A stretch of DNA of 52,445 nt from Acidobacteria bacterium 5-1. Its GTDB lineage: Bacteria; Acidobacteriota; Blastocatellia; Pyrinomonadales; Pyrinomonadaceae. The stretch is from NCBI GenBank assembly GCA_002050455.1, contig MWZA01000167.1, positions 1 to 52,445 of the forward strand, written 5' to 3'. How positions within the stretch are numbered: position 1 is the first letter of the stretch; every line of letters begins with the position of its first letter. Below, in pieces: positions 27,304 through 35,686 of this stretch. The notes beneath the pieces are model-generated. The model saw only the letters and a program-made list of their open reading frames with translations, did no database searches and was not told where the DNA came from. Position numbers and translations under genes: made by a program.

Positions 27304-27573
27304 CTACCTTTGAATCCTACACAAAGCCTTTTTCCCATCGAACACTGCGACTTCTGTCCGCGATACTGTAGCTTCTGGCTTTCCTTTAGACCAGCGCTTG
27401 TCTCCTTCTGATGGTCTAACTTTAGTGTCTGTCGGGTGCGTATGAACAACGAGGGTAGTATAATCTGCCAACCCCCTTATTCGCTTTCTTTCAATTACCC
27501 AGTCATTGAACTCATCACCCATACCATCCTTTATATGTCTTTCCGTTGTACTCGTCCAGTCCATTTTCTTCAA
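27304..27573 (-). CDS. JAMM/JAB-like metalloprotease tip of the orphan Rhs module, out of frame with its core
   Basis: An ORF of 89 codons. It carries TLVVHTHPTDTKVRPSEGDK, which fits the JAMM zinc-protease motif H-x-H-P-x-S-x-x-D seen in Rhs-linked deamidase/protease tips. The core fragment before it ends in frame at 27515 and overlaps this ORF. Removing one base from the GGG at 27518-27520 (minus strand) would join the two into one reading (WYGDEFNDWVIERKR). The listed start is therefore probably not used, and the true domain begins upstream in the other frame. Confidence 0.65.
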   Translation of the reverse strand: MKKMDWTSTTERHIKDGMGDEFNDWVIERKRIRGLADYTTLVVHTHPTDTKVRPSEGDKRWSKGKPEATVSRTEVAVFDGKKALCRIQR

Positions 27574-28735
27574 TTCCTCCTATAGAAACCTTGCTATTGC
27601 TAATATAGATTACCCCACCCTGTTCTTTTCCGTTAGGAGCCTCCTCGGATTTGCTATTCTGCGTCTTTTCCCAAAGTTTATCAAAGTAAGGCTTAAGCAA
27701 GGAATAATAGGTTTTAAGATAATGGTTACATACGTCCAAAGTCTTTTTACCTTTGGCTTGTAAACTATTCGCTACCGCCCCGACTCCGCTCAACACTCCA
27801 GACCAACCCTGATCGCCTCTTGAATCACCACTGACGTAACTATTTCCCATCTTTCCGGCGATCACGCTGCCAAAACCTGCCACTACCGCTATTATTCCTA
27901 ATATCAACCCGGCGCGTCTGAAGCCGAAGGCATTCAGCACTTGCGATGCCGCACTTGCTCCTGCACTGATAGCTGACAGTATCCCAGCTATGGTTGCCGG
28001 AGCCGCCAAAACCCCCACAATTGTCACAACTGCCACTATGACGGCTACCGCCACCAATACCCATTTGAACAGTTTTTTGAAAAATCCCCAAAACAATCCG
28101 CTTGGGTCAGTATAATTTATCGGGTCGTTGCCGCAGTAAGCATATAAATTTAAGGTTTGTGGAGAAGCCAGATTTGCCGCACCCATTCCAATTGGGTCAA
28201 CCTGCGTGAATCTACCTTGCTTTGAATCATATGTTCGATTAACCGCATAATCAAGACCTGTCCGTGCGCTTCGGTCGTAAGAGGTAAATCGTTTGTTGGT
28301 TGAAGTTGTTGATTCGGCATTTAACGCTGTTCCAAATGGCAATGTCGTTTGTTCATAAGAGCTACCTGTTGCCTGATTCGTAATCGTTCTTGTTCCCAAT
28401 CTATCAGGATGATTGAACTCCGTGGATTCGCCGCCCGTGCCGTTCGGCGTAATGGTCGAGAGCATACTGTCGCCTAAATAGACATAACTCTTTGTCCATG
28501 TCGGCACATTTACGCCATATTCCGTGTATTCCGAAAGAACCGTTCCGCCGTTTGAAACGTAAATCGTCGCCAGATACGTTATCAAATCGTAAGCTATCAA
28601 TCGGGCATTGCTTGCTCCGTATTGAAAACTCTGCAACGGCGTTCCGTCATCTCGTCTGACGACTACAAGACGATTCGCCGAATCATATTCAAACCTGAGC
28701 CACGTTACGCCGTCTTTGGATAAGGCGCATGCTTG
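27515..28735 (-). CDS. Orphan Rhs C-terminal core with membrane segment (frameshifted before its tip)
   Basis: The ORF track starts it at a TTG at 28636, but the frame is open to 28735 and Rhs homology reaches that far (WLRFEYDSANRLVVVRRDDG). It contains the Rhs core end: HPDRLGTRTITNQA, RTGLDYAVNRTYDSKQGRFT and NDPINYTDPSGLFWGF. This is followed by a Gly/Ala-rich hydrophobic segment (VLVAVAVIVAVVTIVGVLAA) shared with the large Rhs protein. Sequence then departs from the large protein after GAVANSL. No start, signal peptide or repeat region is present, so it is a cassette rather than a complete gene. Upstream of 28735 there are stops and a frame change with faint remaining homology (GFKYNEG). 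Confidence 0.8.
   Translation of the reverse strand, partial: QACALSKDGVTWLRFEYDSANRLVVVRRDDGTPLQSFQYGASNARLIAYDLITYLATIYVSNGGTVLSEYTEYGVNVPTWTKSYVYLGDSMLSTITPNGTGGESTEFNHPDRLGTRTITNQATGSSYEQTTLPFGTALNAESTTSTNKRFTSYDRSARTGLDYAVNRTYDSKQGRFTQVDPIGMGAANLASPQTLNLYAYCGNDPINYTDPSGLFWGFFKKLFKWVLVAVAVIVAVVTIVGVLAAPATIAGILSAISAGASAASQVLNAFGFRRAGLILGIIAVVAGFGSVIAGKMGNSYVSGDSRGDQGWSGVLSGVGAVANSLQAKGKKTLDVCNHYLKTYYSLLKPYFDKLWEKTQNSKSEEAPNGKEQGGVIYISNSKVSIGGIEENGLDEYNGKTYKGWYG
27755..28735 (-). repeat. Direct repeat of Rhs core DNA, copy B
   Basis: This segment is close in base sequence, as far as can be judged by eye, to 29840-30815. It covers the last part of the Rhs core, the DPSGLFWGF hallmark and the hydrophobic segment. 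A shorter third copy is at 26290-26600. The copies give homology for recombination that would swap tips. Confidence 0.75.
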
Positions 28736-28791
28736 ATTTTACTCCTTCATTGTATTTAAAACCTACAGGTGTAATCCAAATCCCGCAGTAT

Positions 28792-29349
28792 TCATTTTAT
28801 CCACTGCTTAGAATTTACAGACTTATCAACAGATTCCTCTAGTTTGTATAATATATTCAAATCTCTGTTTACAGCTTCGCTCGGATTTGTGGTTTCAACA
28901 CAACCGTGATAGTGACTTACCCTTTTCACGATTTTCCCATCAGAGTATGATATAAAGACAAAGGGGGAATCCGAGAGAACGGGGTTGGAACAATTTTCTC
29001 CCCGAACGTATTTGTCTTTAAGTTTGAAAAACTGCGAGTTTTCGAATAAATGAATCAATTGTTCCAATTGAGATCTATCCAGCTTACTCTCAACCAAGCC
29101 TTTCGTCTTAACATTTTTCTCTCCTTCAAAGACAACTTTCCCCGTGTCATAGATTGAAATCTTGTAAACTGGACATTGACCGAAGCACTCACCAAACCGT
29201 CTATCCAAAACAATGATGGGTTGCTCCAGTTGAAAGGAATTGTTACCTTTTGCTTCGGTGTCTTCGAGCAATGGTCCAGATACACTTGTAGAATTTGAGG
29301 CGCATGCCTGCAGGAATAAGATGATAAATACTAGTATAAACTTAAACAT
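28792..29349 (-). CDS. DUF6438-like lipoprotein, candidate immunity protein of the large Rhs toxin
   Basis: A 185-aa protein with a lipoprotein signal (FILVFIILFLQACAS, lipobox LQAC). The domain LDRRFGECFGQCPVYKISIYDTGKVVFEG resembles DUF6438, with the C-x-G-x-CP-x-Y core, and continues SQLEQLIHLFENSQFFKLKD. The start has a strong GAGGAG site. It begins 20 bases after the stop of the large Rhs gene, the standard place for the immunity gene of that toxin, and is followed by Rhs core again. DUF6438 proteins are otherwise uncharacterised, and the immunity role is inferred from position only. Confidence 0.7.
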   Translation of the reverse strand: MFKFILVFIILFLQACASNSTSVSGPLLEDTEAKGNNSFQLEQPIIVLDRRFGECFGQCPVYKISIYDTGKVVFEGEKNVKTKGLVESKLDRSQLEQLIHLFENSQFFKLKDKYVRGENCSNPVLSDSPFVFISYSDGKIVKRVSHYHGCVETTNPSEAVNRDLNILYKLEESVDKSVNSKQWIK

Positions 29350-29369
29350 TGTTCTTTCTCCTCATTGAA

Positions 29370-32300
29370 TCAAAAGCACTTCTTACTAATTGTGGAATTG
29401 AAATCCTCGGGGCTTTCTGGGACATTTGAAATCGGCACTCCATTAGCGTCCACAGGATGTGTTATGCCGCTTACAACGTGCCTTAACTCGTGCAGAATGG
29501 TTACCTGCCGCGCCCTCGCAGCATCTCGCGGTCCGCTAGAATAACCACCGACTGTATCCAAAAAGAACTTATCACCCAAATAAATCTTGCCATTGGCTCC
29601 TGCACCTTCGGTTCCCCTTGCTACGCCTCCACCACCACCAATCTTCTCGTTATGTGTTACTTCTCGTCTTTTTTGTATTTTTTCTAAAATGTCTTTAGCA
29701 TCTAATCCCGAAGTACCTTCAATATATTTTTTACAAGCACCTTTGAGCCTCGCCAAAGCACCTGCGACTGCATTGTCTGTTATAATCTGAACTTGACTCC
29801 TCTCCGATCTTTTCCTTCTCTTTTTATCTTTGGTCTGAGCCAAGATATTCGCCACCGCTCCGACTCCACTCAGCACTCCAAACCAACTTGGATCGCGTTC
29901 TGAATCACCACTGACGAACGTATTTCCAATTTTTCCGGCTATCACGCTTCCAAAACCTGCTGCTATCGCTATTAGTCCAAATATCAAACCGGCTTTTTTG
30001 AAGCCAAGCGCATTGAGAACCTGCGATGCCGCATTTGCTCCGGCACTAATTGCTGAAAGTATTCCAACCAGGGTTGCCGGAACCGCCACGATTGTCAGCA
30101 CGGCGACTACGACGGCAATGGCAATCAAAACCCATTTGAATAGCTTCTTGAAAAATCCCCAAAACAATCCGCTTGGGTCGGTGTGATTTATCGGGTCATT
30201 GCCGCAATAAGCGTAAAGATTCAATGTTTGCGGTGAGCCAAGACTTGACGCACCTATCCCAATCGGGTCAACAGAGGTGAATCTACCCTGCTTGGAATCG
30301 TATGTTCGGTTGACCGCATAATCCAAGCCGGTTCTCGCGCTTCTGTCGTAGGAGGTGAATCGCTTGCTCGTTGAAGTTGTGGACTCGGCATTTAAGGCTG
30401 TGCCGAACGGCAATGTGGTTTGTTCATAAGAGCTACCTGTTGCCTGATTCGTAATCGTTCTTGTTCCTAATCTGTCTGGATGATTGAACTCCGTGGATTC
30501 GCCGCCCGTGCCGTTTGGTGTAATTGTCGAGAGTTGACTATCTCCGAGATAAACATAACTCTTTGTCCACGTCGGCACGGCTGATGTGTATTCGTGATAC
30601 TCCGAAAGAGTTGTCCCGCCTAAATTCGCATAAAGAATAGACTCGCCTGAAATGTAATCATAGTTCATCAGCCGTCCGTTTGACGGGCTGTATTGAAATG
30701 CCTGCAAATAAGTTCCGTCATCTCGTTTGACAATGCTCAAGCGATTTGCCGAATCATATTCCATTCTCAGCCAACTTCCGTCTTCAGCTAAAGCACGGGT
30801 TTGATTGCCTGCTACATCGTATTCAAAACCTGCCGTCGTGATGCGGTTTGAGGTTGCGTTATAGGTCAGATTGGCAATACCATCTCTTGGAATCGTCGTA
30901 TTATCCGCCGCCACGCCCGAAGCCGTTACCGATGTGCGATTGCCGTAGCGGTCATAACTATATTGCTGCTGCCACAGATTGCCGCCGTTGCCGCCTTTGG
31001 CTTTCGTCAAACGTCCCAAAGCGTCGTATTCATATTCACGATTCTTGTTATTGTCGAGATTGTTGATGATTTTCGAAAGATGTCCCGTTTTACCATTCAA
31101 GTTACCGACGCTGTTGTTTCGCTGGTAGTCGTAGCTCAAATCCAGCAGAGTCTGCCCACTTCTCTGCACTTTCTGATTTGTAAGCAGTCCCGTCTGCGGG
31201 TCAAAGGTGTAATCTTCATTAACCTGATTTGCTCCCGCCACTCCGATATTTATCGAAGTCGTCTGGTCTGATGCGTTATAGACAATATCTGCGGCTTGCT
31301 GCTGCCCGTCAACCTTCAAAGATGTCAAACGGCTGGCGACATCAAAGGTGTGCTGAACTACTTTGCGCGGACTGCCCGCCGAGCCGTATTGCGCCGGATA
31401 GCGAACATCCGTTACTCGATTGAGCGTGTCATACAAATAACTGGTCGTCATCGGATAACTCTCACGAGAAGCCACAGTTTGCGTGTAATCGCTGACTCTG
31501 CCTTCCGCGTCATAACTGTATTCTTCTTTGACCAGTCCGGGAGATTCTATCTTTTTGATACGTTCCTTGTCGCCCGTCGGCATATATTCATACGTTACGT
31601 TAAAGGCGGCGTTGATTGGCAGATTCGGCTCTCTCGGTCCTGACGAATCGTAAATTACTGCCTGCAAACGATTGAGCGCATCTTCCGCGCCATTGGCAAG
31701 ATTGTAATAAGCAAAGTTTGTTTTAACGCCTCTTGCATCGGTTCTCTGTGTCAAATTTGAGCGCGTGTCGTAAATAAAAGCCTCGCTCCACTGTGCGCCC
31801 GTTTGTCCCGCGCCGACAAATGCGCCCGCCTCGTTCAAAGTAGCGGTTTGCTCGGCAAGTTTTTGGCGCGTCAATCTGCCCAAACTGTCGTATTTGAAGC
31901 GGCGTTGCTGAACGCCCTGTTCGGTTTCGACAAGCCTGCCAACTGTATCGTAATTGTATTTTGTTACCAGACTGCCCGCCGCCAAAACCGAGCCGTTAGC
32001 ATTCGGATTCGGCTCGACGACTTCCGCCAATCTGCCTTGCTGGTCATAACGTCCCCAACGCTCTCGTCCCCAAGCATCCGCTACCCGCATTGTATTGCCG
32101 GGCAGATTCGAGGCTGAATCGGGACGCTGTGTTTCATTATAAAATGCCTGCGAAAAATTTCCGTCAGGTTCAATAACCTTAGTTGTTCTGCCCTGCGTGT
32201 CGTAAATCGTCTCAGTCCACTGCACCGCGTCGCCCGCTCTAAAGGGGCGCGACTGCTTCCAAACCTGTCCGAGTTTGTTGTATCTGGTTTCGACAATATC

Positions 32301-35300
32301 CCAGATATTGTTTGCGCCGAGTGCTTCTTCACGCTTTACCTGTCCCAAGCCGTTCAGATATTTTATGCTCTTTCCGGCAAGATTTCCTCCGGCTTCGTGA
32401 ACTTCTTCCGTTACGGTCATCGCCGCGTCGTCATAAAAATTAGCTGTGTAAGCTCCGGTCGAAGAAGAGGAAATGGTCGGGCGCAGCGTGTAGGAATCAT
32501 ACTGCGCGTTGGAAACATTCCCGTTTGCGTCGGTTGCCTGCGTAACCAAGCCGGTTTCAAATGCGTAAACCGCGCTCGTCGTTACTCTGTCAGGAGAATT
32601 CGGATCGCTTGAGCCGCGCGTCCGCGATTCGGGATAAGCATACTGCGTCGCGCTCGTATATTGGAAACTCATCTGCTGGCAGCACGAAGTCGTCGCCGTA
32701 ACCATATTGCCCGTAATGTCGTAACTTCTTGTTTCGCTTATCTCTCCCGTGTGATTTTGAGCATCCGTATAGTTTTTAACTTTTGTTACATTTCCCCTTG
32801 CCGCGGTGCTTGGGTCATATGCGTTGACTTGCTCATATTCAATACACCATTGGCAAGGGCTTAGCGTAGGCTCATCACAACTAGGGTCTTCCTCCCAAAG
32901 AAGACAGGTGTCGCCGTCTCTCGTTTCGGTTGTGTAAGGGTCGTAAGTATAATCGTGTTGAATAACGCCGGGAGTATTTGCAAGCGGCTGGCTTTGATAA
33001 TTGTCATACTCATATTCCGTCCACGAGGCTTTTGTTCCGTCTGGATTTTCAACTCCCTTCGCCGTTACTAAATTAAAATGGTGTCTGGCAATATAAGACG
33101 GGCTGTTTTCATATTGAGCAACACTGCACCGCATTTTAACTCCCGCATTATCATAATCGCACGAGCGCGTAACTTGATTGAACCTGCCGCCCGTATAATC
33201 ATATTCGGTTGTAACTTTTTGATTGTTTTCATCGTCGAAAACTTCCGTTCTTGACGGACGCGGCGACTCATATTCACCCTGCGCCCAGGTTACGACGGAA
33301 TGGCTGGCTAATTTGAATGTTCCGGTAATATTCGGAATAGTTATTCCATTAGCATCCGGCACGTAAGTTTCATCCTGATAAACAAGCCCGTCCTTATATT
33401 TATCGGGATGGGTGTCGGCAAGCGAACTGTAGTTATAGGCATATTGTCTGCTGACCGCTCCGTTCGGCTGCATAATGGTCGTTACCCGCGGCACAGCATT
33501 CTGTTGAAGATTGTAAGTGGTAACGGCGGAAGCGTCATCCATCCCGTCCCAACTTTCCGTTAAAATCTCGTATGTCGGAGCATCTGACAGATTTATGCCG
33601 TTTGTTCTTCCTGCGTCGTTAGCGGTTGTCAACGGATAATTATAAACGGCTTGTTTGGTCATTTGTCCGGCAGTAATAATTCCTTGCTCTTCGGCACTTG
33701 ACTGCCAATTCATCCCGCGCTGCTCTTGAACTTTCGTGAGCATTCCGTAAGTTGAGTAATACGAGGAATAATCAGACGAATTAGGGTCTGCGCCGCCAAA
33801 CCAATAGCCGGTTCTCGTCGCCGGATAATAAACGGCATCCAAAACCCACGGCGCGTTGTCTCTGACGACTACGCCCGTGCCGTAAGCAAAAGAATAGTTT
33901 AGCGGCAGCTGCCGGTAATGAAACCGCACCAATGTTCGAGTGCGTCGTCCTCCTTCAAATCCGAGTGTTCGCGGAGCGGTAACATTTAACAAATGTCCGG
34001 CTGAATCATAGTTGAAGAAAATAATCCGTCCCATCGTGTCGCTAACGGTTTCGATATTCGGACCTTGATTGTTTTTATAAGTAATGTTGATGTAATTGCC
34101 GTTAGCATCGGTAATTCTTGTCGGATAAACGGCTCCGTTGCCCGAAGCACCGTATAAAATGCTAGTTCCGTTGGGCATATTGACGTTAGCCGTAGAGATA
34201 CCGGAACTCAGCCTCGTGCTGTTATAGTCAATAAAAGTTCCGTCGCTCGTGTGTCCGCTAAAATATGAACCGGTTACCGAACCGGTAAAGCCGTGTCTTG
34301 TTCCGTCGGCATCCACAATCATACTGCCGCCGTTCGCTCCCAAATCCATCACTTTGCCGAAGCCGAGCGACCAGCCCGGAGAAGGAAAGCCGCGGTCAAT
34401 ATCGTAAGTCAACTGCGAGCCTGATTTGTTCCACAGCCGCGAGTTGTAATTCAAGTTCAAAGCCAAATCAATTCCGCGCCCCGGCAGAGAAATTACCGGA
34501 GCCGAGAGTTGAAAATTTCCGCTTCCCGCGCCGTCGTCGGCAGGATGCCCGGGCGGGTTGCCGGGATTGTTGCCCGGGTCATCAAATGATTGCCAGTTTC
34601 CGTCATTCCAACCGCCGTCTTCCGGCAAGTTCAGTTCGGGCGACGAGCCGCTTTCCGTTTCCTTACCGGAATCTTTTGTATTTGATTCGTCGTTATCTTT
34701 TTCCTTAACGCTATCGGATGAACGAGAAGAAATAGTGCGGCTTTCCGATGATTTTAAATTCGATTGCGGGGAATTTCCTGTCGTTGACGGATTAACTGTA
34801 ACTGTTGCCTGCGCCGTTTGATTAGCCCTTTTCACCGTTATGGTAAATGTTCCGGGAATCCGCGCCTTAAAGCGGCTGTCAAGAAGCGGGCGGGCGGCGC
34901 GTCCGCGTCCGGTATCGGAAACCTTCCATTTAAAATCAAGCCCGCTAAGCGGTTCATTTTGTGCGTCGTATCCGATTGCTGAAAAAATGACTTGCTCGCC
35001 TTGATTAACGGTAACCGAGCCGGGCAGAATCTGAATTCTGGCAACAGATGGATTTTGATTGGAACTGCCGGCTGAGAGAAACGCTCCGGCAAACCAGCCG
35101 GGAAAATTAACTGCCCAATCACCGGAAAAGAATCCGAATCTGACATCTTGGGTAAAATTATTTACCGCGCCGACGATTGTTTGCGGTGCTGCCGGAACTG
35201 ATACCGACAGTAAGTTGAAACACAAAACAAAACAGAGAATCCGTGTTATTCGGTGATGTTTATAGATTTGAACGGCTGTTTTTTTTGTCTTGGAAATTGA

Positions 35301-35315
35301 CTTTCTTGAACGCAT
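29370..35315 (-). CDS. Secreted giant Rhs-repeat protein with putative metalloprotease toxin tip
   Basis: About 1981 aa from ATG 35315, which has GAAGG 11 bases upstream; the track starts at 35348. Order: signal peptide (ITRILCFVLCFNLLSVSVPA); an Ig-like Big-type domain (ILPGSVTVNQGEQVIFSAIG); a Ser/Asp/Pro-rich linker; a beta-propeller-like entry (GRGIDLALNLNYNSRLW); then about 1300 residues of YD/Rhs repeats (YDSANRLSIV, YDRYGNRTSV). The core end is DPINHTDPSGLFWGF, followed by a hydrophobic segment shared with the orphan module, then a unique tip of about 150 residues. The tip contains the zinc-protease motif HELRH at 29478-29492 in VTILHELRHVVSG. In this family the repeats form a hollow shell around the tip, which is released by self-cleavage. 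Export is probably by Sec, since there is no PAAR domain. It is the main gene of the toxin array. Confidence 0.9.
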   Translation of the reverse strand: MRSRKSISKTKKTAVQIYKHHRITRILCFVLCFNLLSVSVPAAPQTIVGAVNNFTQDVRFGFFSGDWAVNFPGWFAGAFLSAGSSNQNPSVARIQILPGSVTVNQGEQVIFSAIGYDAQNEPLSGLDFKWKVSDTGRGRAARPLLDSRFKARIPGTFTITVKRANQTAQATVTVNPSTTGNSPQSNLKSSESRTISSRSSDSVKEKDNDESNTKDSGKETESGSSPELNLPEDGGWNDGNWQSFDDPGNNPGNPPGHPADDGAGSGNFQLSAPVISLPGRGIDLALNLNYNSRLWNKSGSQLTYDIDRGFPSPGWSLGFGKVMDLGANGGSMIVDADGTRHGFTGSVTGSYFSGHTSDGTFIDYNSTRLSSGISTANVNMPNGTSILYGASGNGAVYPTRITDANGNYINITYKNNQGPNIETVSDTMGRIIFFNYDSAGHLLNVTAPRTLGFEGGRRTRTLVRFHYRQLPLNYSFAYGTGVVVRDNAPWVLDAVYYPATRTGYWFGGADPNSSDYSSYYSTYGMLTKVQEQRGMNWQSSAEEQGIITAGQMTKQAVYNYPLTTANDAGRTNGINLSDAPTYEILTESWDGMDDASAVTTYNLQQNAVPRVTTIMQPNGAVSRQYAYNYSSLADTHPDKYKDGLVYQDETYVPDANGITIPNITGTFKLASHSVVTWAQGEYESPRPSRTEVFDDENNQKVTTEYDYTGGRFNQVTRSCDYDNAGVKMRCSVAQYENSPSYIARHHFNLVTAKGVENPDGTKASWTEYEYDNYQSQPLANTPGVIQHDYTYDPYTTETRDGDTCLLWEEDPSCDEPTLSPCQWCIEYEQVNAYDPSTAARGNVTKVKNYTDAQNHTGEISETRSYDITGNMVTATTSCCQQMSFQYTSATQYAYPESRTRGSSDPNSPDRVTTSAVYAFETGLVTQATDANGNVSNAQYDSYTLRPTISSSSTGAYTANFYDDAAMTVTEEVHEAGGNLAGKSIKYLNGLGQVKREEALGANNIWDIVETRYNKLGQVWKQSRPFRAGDAVQWTETIYDTQGRTTKVIEPDGNFSQAFYNETQRPDSASNLPGNTMRVADAWGRERWGRYDQQGRLAEVVEPNPNANGSVLAAGSLVTKYNYDTVGRLVETEQGVQQRRFKYDSLGRLTRQKLAEQTATLNEAGAFVGAGQTGAQWSEAFIYDTRSNLTQRTDARGVKTNFAYYNLANGAEDALNRLQAVIYDSSGPREPNLPINAAFNVTYEYMPTGDKERIKKIESPGLVKEEYSYDAEGRVSDYTQTVASRESYPMTTSYLYDTLNRVTDVRYPAQYGSAGSPRKVVQHTFDVASRLTSLKVDGQQQAADIVYNASDQTTSINIGVAGANQVNEDYTFDPQTGLLTNQKVQRSGQTLLDLSYDYQRNNSVGNLNGKTGHLSKIINNLDNNKNREYEYDALGRLTKAKGGNGGNLWQQQYSYDRYGNRTSVTASGVAADNTTIPRDGIANLTYNATSNRITTAGFEYDVAGNQTRALAEDGSWLRMEYDSANRLSIVKRDDGTYLQAFQYSPSNGRLMNYDYISGESILYANLGGTTLSEYHEYTSAVPTWTKSYVYLGDSQLSTITPNGTGGESTEFNHPDRLGTRTITNQATGSSYEQTTLPFGTALNAESTTSTSKRFTSYDRSARTGLDYAVNRTYDSKQGRFTSVDPIGIGASSLGSPQTLNLYAYCGNDPINHTDPSGLFWGFFKKLFKWVLIAIAVVVAVLTIVAVPATLVGILSAISAGANAASQVLNALGFKKAGLIFGLIAIAAGFGSVIAGKIGNTFVSGDSERDPSWFGVLSGVGAVANILAQTKDKKRRKRSERSQVQIITDNAVAGALARLKGACKKYIEGTSGLDAKDILEKIQKRREVTHNEKIGGGGGVARGTEGAGANGKIYLGDKFFLDTVGGYSSGPRDAARARQVTILHELRHVVSGITHPVDANGVPISNVPESPEDFNSTISKKCF
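29840..30815 (-). repeat. Direct repeat of Rhs core DNA, copy C
   Basis: The counterpart of 27755-28735 within the large Rhs gene. Similarity stops where the unique tip begins (after GAVAN), which marks the module boundary. Confidence 0.75.
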
Positions 35316-35348
35316 GATTTTTGGTACCTTCGCAAACAAAATATACAT

Positions 35349-35686
35349 ACCATACGAAATTGATAGAACAATCGCAAAGAATTTTTCTATTTATTTCTAT
35401 ATTGCAATTGAAAAGTAACAAAACAGTTATATAAATGCAGCTTGTCGCTTCAATAATTAGCAAAATAACTCTGGTTATCTCAAAAGTTTTAATTTCTAGA
35501 AAAAAATCTACGCGAATGTTTATTTTTTCTCTGTATTTCTGAGTAAAAAACTATATCGGAAAGTTATCCATTGTAGTTTTTCAATAAAATACTGTATCTT
35601 GTGTCTTTGCTGCATATTTAGCGGAGCTGTAATTTATGCACAATTTTATTGATACGTTTTGAAGCGGAAAAGAATTATCCACAAGG
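35349..35686. other. Divergent intergenic region between the Rhs gene and the flippase-like gene
   Basis: About 340 AT-rich bases between two divergently transcribed genes, so it should contain both promoters. I see no clear -35/-10 pair, repeat or hairpin that I would defend. Confidence 0.5.

Noticed and set aside
26286-35348. Type VI secretion effector locus
   Set aside because: No PAAR, VgrG or chaperone gene accompanies the Rhs protein, which has a Sec-type signal peptide instead.
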